Made by a program: the position numbers and the translations under genes. The notes beneath the pieces were generated by a model. That model was not told the DNA's origin and made no database searches. It was given only the letters and a program-made list of their open reading frames with translations. Positions 12,727 to 19,252 of a stretch of 28,988 nucleotides of DNA are shown here, piece after piece. Position 1 is the first letter of the stretch, and each line of letters starts with the position of its first letter. Source of the stretch: JAKAWQ01 sp035549615 (GTDB lineage Bacteria > Pseudomonadota > Alphaproteobacteria > Acetobacterales > Acetobacteraceae); the NCBI GenBank assembly GCA_035549615.1, contig DASZQO010000009.1, forward strand, positions 1-28,988, written 5' to 3'.

Positions 12727-13761
12727 ATGATCACGCGCCGCACCGCGATTCTCGGCTTGCCGCCCACGCTTCTTGCCGCGGCCGCGACACCGGCCCAGGC
12801 CGCGCTCACAGGCACGGCCTATGCGACGAACGAGAAGGACAACACGATCAGCGTCATCGATCTCGCGCAGATGAAGACGGTGAAGACCATCCCAACCGGT
12901 CAGCGACCGCGCGGCTTCGACCTTACCAGCGACGGCAAGCGCCTGCTCGTCTGTCTCGGTGATTCCAACCGCATCGATATCCTCGACACCGCGAGCTGGA
13001 AGGTCCTGGGCTCCATCAATACGCCGGATCCCGAATATGCCGCGCTCCGCCAACCCGGGAACAATCCGCTCTATGTCTCCAACGAGAACAATGCCTTGGT
13101 CACGGTCTGGGACATCAATACGCAGAAGATGCTGGTGCAGATGCCGACCGGGGTCGAGCCCGAGGGCATGGCAGTGAGCCCGGATGGCCAGGTCATCGTC
13201 AACACCACCGAGACGACCTCCATGGCGCAGTTCTTTTCCTATGGAAGTGGAAAGAATATCGGCAACGTGCTGGTCCCGCCGCGACCGCGCTGGGCGGCTT
13301 TCACGCATGACGGGAGCGAGGTCTGGGTCTCCTCCGAGCTCGGCGGCACGGTGACGGTGATCGACGCGAAGACCTTCAAGGTCCTGGACACAATCCATTT
13401 CGTCGTGGAGGGGCTTCGCAGCACTTTCATCCAGCCGGTTGGCATCAACATCACCCGTGACGACAAGCGCGCGTTCGTCTGCCTTGGCCCCGCCAATCGC
13501 GTGGCCGTAGTCGATGTTCCCGAGCGCAAGGTTCTTTCCTATGTCTCGACCGGCAGCAAGGTGTTCGATGCCACGGTCCGGAAATACCTCCTGGTCGGCC
13601 AGCGTCCCTGGCACGCGGGCTTCACGCCGGATGAGAAATATCTGCTGACCGCCAACGGGCTTTCGAACGACGTCTCGGTGATCGACGTGACGAGGCTCAG
13701 GGTGGTCAACACCGTTTCGGTCGGGCAGCAGCCATGGATGGTCCTGGTATCGCCGCTCTGA
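12727..13761 (+). CDS. Quinoprotein-associated beta-propeller protein (YVTN repeats, exported)
   Basis: A 344-residue periplasmic beta-propeller. A Tat-like signal MITRRTAILGLPP...AQA is followed by repeats of the YVTN type, e.g. AYATNEKDNTISVIDL, LYVSNENNALVTVWDI, VWVSSELGGTVTVIDA and LLTANGLSNDVSVIDV. This is the propeller consistently found with PQQ dehydrogenase ABC systems (PedA2-like), possibly a metal- or protein-binding scaffold. The ATG at 12727 lies 4 bp after the preceding stop with AGGG overlapping; the frame open further upstream is a shadow of the previous gene. Its 3' end overlaps the next ATPase gene by 28 bp, implying coupled translation. Confidence 0.9.
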   Translation: MITRRTAILGLPPTLLAAAATPAQAALTGTAYATNEKDNTISVIDLAQMKTVKTIPTGQRPRGFDLTSDGKRLLVCLGDSNRIDILDTASWKVLGSINTPDPEYAALRQPGNNPLYVSNENNALVTVWDINTQKMLVQMPTGVEPEGMAVSPDGQVIVNTTETTSMAQFFSYGSGKNIGNVLVPPRPRWAAFTHDGSEVWVSSELGGTVTVIDAKTFKVLDTIHFVVEGLRSTFIQPVGINITRDDKRAFVCLGPANRVAVVDVPERKVLSYVSTGSKVFDATVRKYLLVGQRPWHAGFTPDEKYLLTANGLSNDVSVIDVTRLRVVNTVSVGQQPWMVLVSPL

Positions 13762-14570
13762 ACGCACCGCTGGCAGGGGAGAGGGCGGTCGCCGGGGGGG
13801 GCGTCACGGCCCCGGCTGCGCTCAGCGTCGAAGGGGTGAGCCACGCCTATGGGGAGCGCCGGGCGCTCGACAACGTGAGCCTCACGGTGCCGCGTGGCGG
13901 TTTCGCTGCCTTGCTCGGCCTGAACGGTGCTGGCAAAACAACGCTTTTCTCACTTATCACCCGCCTTTTTGATACCCGGCAGGGGCGGATCAGCGTGCAG
14001 GGCTTCGATATTTCCCGAAACCCCGGGGCCGCACTTGCCGAACTCGGGGTTGTCTTCCAGTCTCGCACGCTCGATCTCGATCTCACGGTTCGCGATAATC
14101 TCCTCTACCATGCGGCCTTGCACGGAATGGGGCGCCGGCTGGCACACGCACGGGCGGCGGCGGCGCTCGCGGATGTCGATCTCGCCGATCGCGCGCGCGA
14201 GAAGGCACGCCGGCTTTCCGGGGGGCAGATGCGTCGTGTCGAGATCGCTCGCGCGCTCGTGCATCAGCCGAGCGTCCTTGTCCTCGACGAGCCGACCGTC
14301 GGGCTCGATGTCGCTTCCAAGGCAGCCATTGTCGATCAGGTGCGCGCGCTCTCGCGCACGCGCGCCGTTGCGGTGCTATGGGCAACGCATTTGCTCGATG
14401 AGATCGAGCCGGGCGATCATGTCGTCGTCCTGCATCTCGGCAGAGTGCTTGCCGCAGGCGAAATGTCGGAGATCATCGCCGCGTCAGGGGCTCCGGATCT
14501 TCGGGCAGCCTTTCGCGCCTTGACGGGCACCGTCGCGCCAGCGCCGGAAGCGGCGGAGGAGGGGGGATGA
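13734..14570 (+). CDS. Quinoprotein-associated ABC transporter ATPase (LutE/PedA1-like)
   Basis: A 278-residue cytoplasmic ATPase of the ABC-2 type. Walker A is GLNGAGKTT (62-70), the Q-loop FQSRTLDLDLT, the signature LSGGQMRRVEIARAL, Walker B VLVLDEPTVGLD and the H-loop ATHLLDE: all motifs intact. It pairs with the ABC-2 permease that begins inside its stop codon (ATGA overlap at 14567). In the PQQ dehydrogenase setting such pairs are implicated in lanthanide transport in Pseudomonas and Methylobacterium; direction and cargo here are inferred. The first 28 residues look non-conserved, so a start slightly downstream is possible. Confidence 0.9.
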   Translation: MDGPGIAALNAPLAGERAVAGGGVTAPAALSVEGVSHAYGERRALDNVSLTVPRGGFAALLGLNGAGKTTLFSLITRLFDTRQGRISVQGFDISRNPGAALAELGVVFQSRTLDLDLTVRDNLLYHAALHGMGRRLAHARAAAALADVDLADRAREKARRLSGGQMRRVEIARALVHQPSVLVLDEPTVGLDVASKAAIVDQVRALSRTRAVAVLWATHLLDEIEPGDHVVVLHLGRVLAAGEMSEIIAASGAPDLRAAFRALTGTVAPAPEAAEEGG

Positions 14571-15457
14571 GCGGGGGCACGAGTGCGGCTGCCACGCACG
14601 CGGCTGGGCCTATAGCCATTGGCGAAAAAGGGGCCGGCCATCATGGCCTCACGCTCAGCGGCTACGCGATCTGCCTGCGCGGGGTGATGTGGCGCGAGGC
14701 ACTGCGCTTCATCCATCAACGCGGGCGCTTTCTCGCCGCGCTCGTCCGTCCGCTCGTCTGGCTTGTCATTTTCGCTGCCGGCTGGCGCGAGGTGCTGGGC
14801 GTCTCGATCATGCCGCCCTATCATACCTACATTCTCTACAGCACCTATGTCGTGCCCGGGCTGCTGGCGATGATCCAGTTCTTCTACGGCATGCAGTCCT
14901 CGCTCTCGATGGTCTATGACCGCGAGATGGGCAATATGCGGGTCCTGCTGGTGAGTCCCTTTCCGCGCTGGTTTCTGCTCGTCTCGCGCCTCACCGCGAG
15001 CATGGTGATTTCGGTGATCCAGTGCTATGCTTTTCTGATCCTGGCTTGGCTCTGGGGCGTGGATCTGCCGGATGGCGGCTGGATCATGGTGCTGCCCGCG
15101 CTCATCCTCTCGGGCTTTATGCTCGGCGCGATGGGGATGGTGCTTTCCTCGCTGATCCGCCAGCTCGAGAATTTCGCCGGGGTAATGAACTTCGTGATCT
15201 TTCCACTCTTCTTCGCCTCTTCGGCACTCTATCCGCTCTGGCAGGTCCAGCAATCGAGCCCCATCCTCTATCAGGTCTGCCTGCTCAATCCCTTCACCTA
15301 TGCGGTCGAGCTTGCCCGCTTCTGCCTCTATTCGACCTTCAATCCGCTCGCGCTTGCCGTGGTGGTTGGCTGCACCATCGTTTTCACCGCGGCGGCGATC
15401 CTTGCCTATGATCCGGCACGCGGGTTGATGGCGCGCCGTCCGGGCGCCGGCACGTGA
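14567..15457 (+). CDS. Quinoprotein-associated ABC-2 type permease (LutF/PedC-like)
   Basis: A 296-residue integral membrane protein. A cytoplasmic N-terminal stretch is followed by about six membrane segments, including FLAALVRPLVWLVIFAAGW, YVVPGLLAMIQFFYGM and FVIFPLFFASSALYPLW. It has the ABC-2 features YDREMGNMRVLLVSPFPR (coupling region) and LLNPFTYAVELAR near the C-terminus. The ATG overlaps the ATPase stop (ATGA), and its own stop overlaps the next start (GTGA), so stoichiometric co-translation is likely. Forms the transporter with the ATPase at 13734. Confidence 0.9.
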   Translation: MSGGTSAAATHAAGPIAIGEKGAGHHGLTLSGYAICLRGVMWREALRFIHQRGRFLAALVRPLVWLVIFAAGWREVLGVSIMPPYHTYILYSTYVVPGLLAMIQFFYGMQSSLSMVYDREMGNMRVLLVSPFPRWFLLVSRLTASMVISVIQCYAFLILAWLWGVDLPDGGWIMVLPALILSGFMLGAMGMVLSSLIRQLENFAGVMNFVIFPLFFASSALYPLWQVQQSSPILYQVCLLNPFTYAVELARFCLYSTFNPLALAVVVGCTIVFTAAAILAYDPARGLMARRPGAGT

Positions 15458-16113
15458 GGAGGATCGGGAGCCCGGGCGGAGGGGGACGGACGGCGGTGGC
15501 CGTCGGGGCTTTCCTTTTTTTCATTGCCATGCACGCCGTTGCCGCCCAGCCCTCATCCGCCAACCCCGTTTCCCTCGATCCCAATTGGCCTTGTGAGGAC
15601 ATCAAAATCGATCATATGTCGCTCGCGACGATGTGGGGCGGTCCGCCGCTTGGAAAATTTCTCACGGACTGGCAGAAATATCCACAAGCTGCGGTGCTCG
15701 CCCAGCGTCTTGCCGAGCGCCGCGTGCCGATCGACCAGGCAAAGGCGGAGATCGAGGCTTTCGCGAAGAGCGCGGGCAACGCGCGCGAGACCGAGCTTCT
15801 CGCCCTCATGGGCGGGCTTTTCTCGCTGCTCGATCAGGAGCGGTTTGCGGTCATCCAGGGCCTCGATCGGTTCGGGGCGCGACAGAAGAGCTATGCCGCC
15901 GAGATCCGCGGAGAGATCAGCGCCCTGCATGATGCCCAGGATGCGGCGAACCCGAATCAGCAGGAGGTCTCGAAACTTGCCGATCAGGTCTATTGGGATA
16001 CGCGCGTCTTCGCGGATCGAAAGAGCATGATATCCTATGCCTGCTTCGTTCCAGACGAGATCGAGCATCGTCTCTACGAGCTCGCCGGCACCATATCCGA
16101 CCTGCTGCCTTAA
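15454..16113 (+). CDS. Exported protein of the quinoprotein/Lut-type operon, unknown function
   Basis: A 219-residue protein, GTG start within the GTGA overlap with the permease stop. It has a signal segment (VAVGAFLFFIAMHAVAAQ). The mature N-terminus NWPCEDIKIDHMSLATMWGGPPL resembles a conserved motif of exported proteins that travel with quinoprotein ABC genes. The rest is predicted helical and charged, with a second cysteine in SYACFVPDE that could pair with the first. It holds the last position in the operon, where an exported protein also follows the permease in some lanthanide-uptake clusters. No catalytic motif is visible, so an accessory periplasmic role is the most that can be inferred. 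Confidence 0.82.
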   Translation: MRRIGSPGGGGRTAVAVGAFLFFIAMHAVAAQPSSANPVSLDPNWPCEDIKIDHMSLATMWGGPPLGKFLTDWQKYPQAAVLAQRLAERRVPIDQAKAEIEAFAKSAGNARETELLALMGGLFSLLDQERFAVIQGLDRFGARQKSYAAEIRGEISALHDAQDAANPNQQEVSKLADQVYWDTRVFADRKSMISYACFVPDEIEHRLYELAGTISDLLP

Positions 16114-16144
16114 AGCGTGATCGCCGGAGGTGGATCAACCGGAG

Positions 16145-16184
16145 GCGTGAATCACGCGGGGAAACAAAAGTGAGAGCGTGGTAG
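16145..16184. repeat. Extragenic repeat, copy B, in the 265-bp gap before gloB
   Basis: GCGTGAATCACGCGGGG to GAGAGCGTGGTAG is about 80 percent similar to 4319-4358 by eye. The first 13 bases are themselves palindromic (GCGTGA-A-TCACGC). The rest of the 16114-16378 gap shows only a small ATCATC/GATGAT hairpin and no gene. Confidence 0.45.
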
Positions 16185-16378
16185 GGGAGCCGGAGCGGAC
16201 ATATCCCGCCCGCTGCCGTGTGGAGTGGATTTGCCAGGCTATTTCGTGATTCCACGGGACTGATATTGGGTTGATCCAGATGTCGCGACCCGCAATCATC
16301 ATTTTCCGATGATCTTGCGCCAGCCGAGACAAGGCACCAAGGCGCCGTGCGTTTTTTTGCTGGAGGGCCTCCTCTGTC

Positions 16379-17110
16379 ATGACTGTCACCGCAAAGCCGA
16401 TTCCCATTCTTTCTGACAATTATGCCTGGCTGCTCAAGGACGAAGGGACGGGTGCCGTGGCGCTGGTCGATCCGGCGGTGGCCGAGCCCTGCAGCGCCGC
16501 CGTCCGTAGCGCTGGTGGCCGTCTCGATCTCATCCTGCTCACGCACCACCATGACGACCACATTCTCGGCACCGATGCGCTGCGCAGGGAGTTCAGCTGC
16601 CAAGTGCTCGGTGCCCGTGCCGATGTCCACCGCCTGCCCATGCTCGACCGGGCGCTGATCGAGAACGATCTGGTCGCGCTTGGCGCCGCGCAGGGTCGCG
16701 TGATCGATACCCCCGGCCACACGCGCGGCCATATCGCTTTTTACTTCCCTGAAGGCGGCGTGCTCGCCTGCGGGGATACACTTTTCAGCCTCGGCTGCGG
16801 CCGCCTGATCGAAGGATCGGCGGAGGAGATGTTCGCAAGCCTCGGCAAGCTCACGGCCCTCCCGGACGATACCCTGGTTTGCTGCGGCCACGAATATACC
16901 GAACAGAACGGGCGCTTCGCCCTCTCCGTCGATCCCGCGAATTCGGCTCTGTTGCGGCGAATGGAGGAAGTCCGCCGTCTCCGCGCGGCGGGACTGCCGA
17001 CACTGCCAGCGCGGCTGGCCGAGGAGCGGGCCGCCAATCCTTTTCTGCGGGCTGTCTCCGCGGTGGATTTTGCGCGCTTGCGCGCAGCGAAGGATGTCTT
17101 CCGGGGATAG
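16379..17110 (+). CDS. gloB: Hydroxyacylglutathione hydrolase (glyoxalase II)
   Basis: A 243-residue metallo-beta-lactamase-fold thioesterase. Metal-binding motif T55-H-H-H-D-D-H61, then the GHTRGHIAFYF histidine, GDTLFSLGCGRLIEG with the bridging Asp, and CCGHEYTEQNGRFAL. The C-terminal HAGH domain ends ERAANPFLRA, typical of true glyoxalase II. It hydrolyses S-D-lactoylglutathione and, more slowly in some enzymes, other glutathione thioesters. No S-formylglutathione hydrolase is visible here. GloB could contribute to that step in formaldehyde oxidation, but this is inference. The start ATG at 16379 is preceded by GGAGGG about 12 nt upstream. It stands alone between the transport block and the second PQQ dehydrogenase. 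Confidence 0.93.
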   Translation: MTVTAKPIPILSDNYAWLLKDEGTGAVALVDPAVAEPCSAAVRSAGGRLDLILLTHHHDDHILGTDALRREFSCQVLGARADVHRLPMLDRALIENDLVALGAAQGRVIDTPGHTRGHIAFYFPEGGVLACGDTLFSLGCGRLIEGSAEEMFASLGKLTALPDDTLVCCGHEYTEQNGRFALSVDPANSALLRRMEEVRRLRAAGLPTLPARLAEERAANPFLRAVSAVDFARLRAAKDVFRG

Positions 17111-17127
17111 ATTTTCAATGAGGCGCT

Positions 17128-17158
17128 TTCGCGGAAAGGTTTTCTTCCGGCCCGCGAA
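17128..17158. terminator. Stem-loop after gloB (weak terminator candidate)
   Basis: TTCGCGG pairs with CCGCGAA (7 bp), and inner GGAA/TTCC can extend the structure. It begins 18 nt past the gloB stop. No T-run follows, so termination efficiency is uncertain. Confidence 0.35.
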
Positions 17159-17319
17159 GATCACGCAATGAATTTTCTCCCGGTTTCGGCTCACTGAAGC
17201 GCGGTGATCGGAATTCACAACAACCTGAATTTGTTTTCTCAAGCAATTTCATAGCGGCCCCGTTTGAGCTTTCTGTTGGGCCTTGGTGGGCTGCCTCTCG
17301 TCAGCGTCCCTGCGAACGT

Positions 17320-17352
17320 GTTCAAGGCACCCTGTTGCGGGGCGCCCTGAAC
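17320..17352. repeat. 12-bp imperfect inverted repeat
   Basis: GTTCAAGGCACC and GGCGCCCTGAAC are inverted copies with two transition differences. In a minus-strand RNA both would be G-U pairs, giving a full 12-bp stem around a 9-nt loop. That asymmetry hints at an RNA made from the minus strand, but no promoter or gene supports it. Confidence 0.35.
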
Positions 17353-17430
17353 ATCTGGGCCCGGCGTCCTGCATCCGCCGGAAGCCCTATTGATCGAGCT
17401 CCGGCCAGACCGCCGGCCCCGCCGCATTTT

Positions 17431-17458
17431 GGTGCAAATGGTGCAGATCGGTGCAGAT
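17431..17458. promoter_or_regulatory. Triple GGTGCARAT direct repeat upstream of the second PQQ dehydrogenase
   Basis: GGTGCAAAT, GGTGCAGAT, C, GGTGCAGAT: three copies with periods of 9 and 10 bp, about one helical turn each, so they face the same side of the DNA. They lie about 100-130 bp before the start codon at 17559. This is typical of an activator array; the binding protein is unknown. Confidence 0.45.
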
Positions 17459-17558
17459 TCTGCCAAATGGGACTGGTCAAACTGTTGTGGCCATGACAGG
17501 ATATGCCGGGTTGTCCGTGCCGACCCGCGAATGAACCAACCAACAAGGAGGAAATGCA

Positions 17559-19217
17559 ATGACGCTCCGCGAACAGCTCAGAGCGGGAGTCGCCAGTCTT
17601 GCGCCGTTGGCGCTTGGCCTCTCGGCCGTTGTCTGGCTTGGTGCCGGTACGGCCCTTGCGCAGGATACGCCGACCGCTTCGGAGTTCCTGAACGCTGCGA
17701 CGGATACCGCGAACTGGATCCTTCCGGCGAAGAGCTATTCCGGAAACCATTACACGGACGCGACGCAGATCAATCCGGGGAATGTCGAGGGTCTGCATCT
17801 CGCCTGGAAGACGGCGCTCGATGATCCAGGCCCGATGGAAAACTCACCGATCATCTACAATGGCACGATGTATGTCACCACGGCGCATGATCACGTGTAC
17901 TCGCTGGATGCTGCGACGGGCAAGGTGAAGTGGGAGTTCACCTACAGCCCACACGTTATTTCCTTTGCCGCCAACAGGGGTGTGGGGCTGCTTGATGGCA
18001 ACGTCTATCTCGGCACGCTGGACGGCCATCTGATCGCGCTGAATGCAGAGACCGGGCAGAAAGTGTGGGACAAGGTGACCGTGGCTGACACGGCCAATTC
18101 CTTCTACACGATGGCGCCGGTTCCCTATCACGATCCCAATAGCGGCCGCGACGAGCTTCTGGTCGGCGTGTCGAACGGTGACTGGGGTGGCATTGGCAAC
18201 ATCACTGCCTATGACCCGAAGGATGGCAGCGTGATCTGGAGCTGGCAGACCATTCCCGGCCCCGGCGAGCCCGGCCACGACACCTGGGGGGGCGATTCCT
18301 GGAAGCGTGGAGGCGCGTCGACCTGGGGGGGCGTGACCATCGATCCCTCCACGCAGACGATCTTCCTCAATCTCGGCAATCCCTCGCCTGATTTCCTGGC
18401 CAGCGCACGGCCGGGCAGCAATCTCTACTCAGATTCGATGGTTGCGCTCGACATTTCGAGCGGCCAGCCAAAACTGAAATGGTACTATCAGTTCATCCCG
18501 GCTGATACGCATGATTGGGATCCGCCGATGCAGCCGATTCTGTTCACGGGGACGGTCGGCGGCAACTCAGAGCAACTGGTCGCAACGGGCGACAAGGCCG
18601 GGAATGTCTGGATACTTGACGCAACCACCGGCAAGCTCGTGGACCACACCGTGGTTTCCTTCCAGAAAGGGCAGAACACGCCCCCCTCGCTCGCGGGCAA
18701 TTATGCCTGCCCGAACACGCTGGGCGGTGTCGAGTTCCAGGGCGGGTCCTATGATCCGGCCACGAACACGCTGTTCCTGCCGAGCCAGAATGAGTGCGGG
18801 TTCTGGACGTCCAACAAGGAGGCGGTCTATATCGCCGGCCAGTTCTATCTGGGCGGCGCGTTCCCGAAGCTGGTCGGGCCCAACACGGGGCAGATGAACG
18901 CGATCGATGTCTCATCGGGCACGTTCAACTGGCGCCATTATTTCAATCTGCCGAACTATGGCGGCGCGCTCACCACGGCATCCGGCCTGGTCTTCTCCGG
19001 CAATCTCGGCGGGGTCGAGAATGCCTTCAACACCAAGACGGGTGACATCCTGTGGAGCTATGACACGGGCGGCTATATCCAGGCGCCGACCGAGGCCTAT
19101 GAAGTAAACGGGCAGGAGTATATCGTCGTCGCCTCGGGGGCAGCCGGCAATACGGCGATTCCCGAACTGCCGGCGACCGGCCAGCCATCGGTCATCAACG
19201 CCTTCACGCTCAAGTAA
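17559..19217 (+). CDS. PQQ-dependent dehydrogenase of a divergent type (predicted lanthanide-type Asp pair)
   Basis: A 552-residue periplasmic quinoprotein. The signal peptide ends ALAQ (about 35). PQQ-propeller repeats include YSLDAATGKVKWEF, IALNAETGQKVWDK and NAFNTKTGDILWSY. The catalytic region reads H-D319-W-D321, which aligns with W-D-Y-D of XoxF, so both the catalytic Asp and the extra lanthanide-type Asp are present. The vicinal Cys-Cys of most quinoprotein alcohol dehydrogenases is absent (SFAANRG replaces CCDTVNRG). The metal-ligand Glu is replaced by D208 (NGDWGG). The second disulfide pair (YACPNTLGG and QNECGFW) is kept. A strong AAGGAGG precedes the ATG. The cytochrome c gene 35 bp downstream is its likely acceptor. 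The substrate is probably an alcohol or aldehyde; it cannot be named from sequence. Confidence 0.9.
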   Translation: MTLREQLRAGVASLAPLALGLSAVVWLGAGTALAQDTPTASEFLNAATDTANWILPAKSYSGNHYTDATQINPGNVEGLHLAWKTALDDPGPMENSPIIYNGTMYVTTAHDHVYSLDAATGKVKWEFTYSPHVISFAANRGVGLLDGNVYLGTLDGHLIALNAETGQKVWDKVTVADTANSFYTMAPVPYHDPNSGRDELLVGVSNGDWGGIGNITAYDPKDGSVIWSWQTIPGPGEPGHDTWGGDSWKRGGASTWGGVTIDPSTQTIFLNLGNPSPDFLASARPGSNLYSDSMVALDISSGQPKLKWYYQFIPADTHDWDPPMQPILFTGTVGGNSEQLVATGDKAGNVWILDATTGKLVDHTVVSFQKGQNTPPSLAGNYACPNTLGGVEFQGGSYDPATNTLFLPSQNECGFWTSNKEAVYIAGQFYLGGAFPKLVGPNTGQMNAIDVSSGTFNWRHYFNLPNYGGALTTASGLVFSGNLGGVENAFNTKTGDILWSYDTGGYIQAPTEAYEVNGQEYIVVASGAAGNTAIPELPATGQPSVINAFTLK

Positions 19218-19252
19218 GCCGTCCGATCAGGAAAGTGGGCAAGACTGTCATA

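Larger units (their letters stand above)
17111..17558. other. 448-bp gene-free stretch upstream of the second PQQ dehydrogenase
   Basis: No credible coding frame: the short frames lack ribosome sites. It contains a stem-loop just after gloB, a 12-bp imperfect inverted repeat (17320-17352) and a triple GGTGCARAT repeat (17431-17458). It ends with a strong AAGGAGG ribosome site for the gene at 17559. No clear -35/-10 or correctly spaced -24/-12 element was found. Confidence 0.6.

Noticed and set aside
15917..17242. 441-codon minus-strand open frame
   Set aside because: Antisense to gloB and the 3' end of the preceding gene, with no recognisable domain or ribosome site.
17325..17338. AGGCAC-CCTG-TTGCG as a sigma-54 promoter for the second PQQ dehydrogenase
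   Set aside because: The spacer is 4 instead of 5, so the GG and GC are 9 rather than 10 bases apart, and it lies inside a dyad more than 200 bp from the gene.
17473..17490. CTGGTCA-AACTG-TTGTG as a sigma-54 promoter
   Set aside because: Spacing fits, but the -12 GC is GT and the -24 block matches only TGG.
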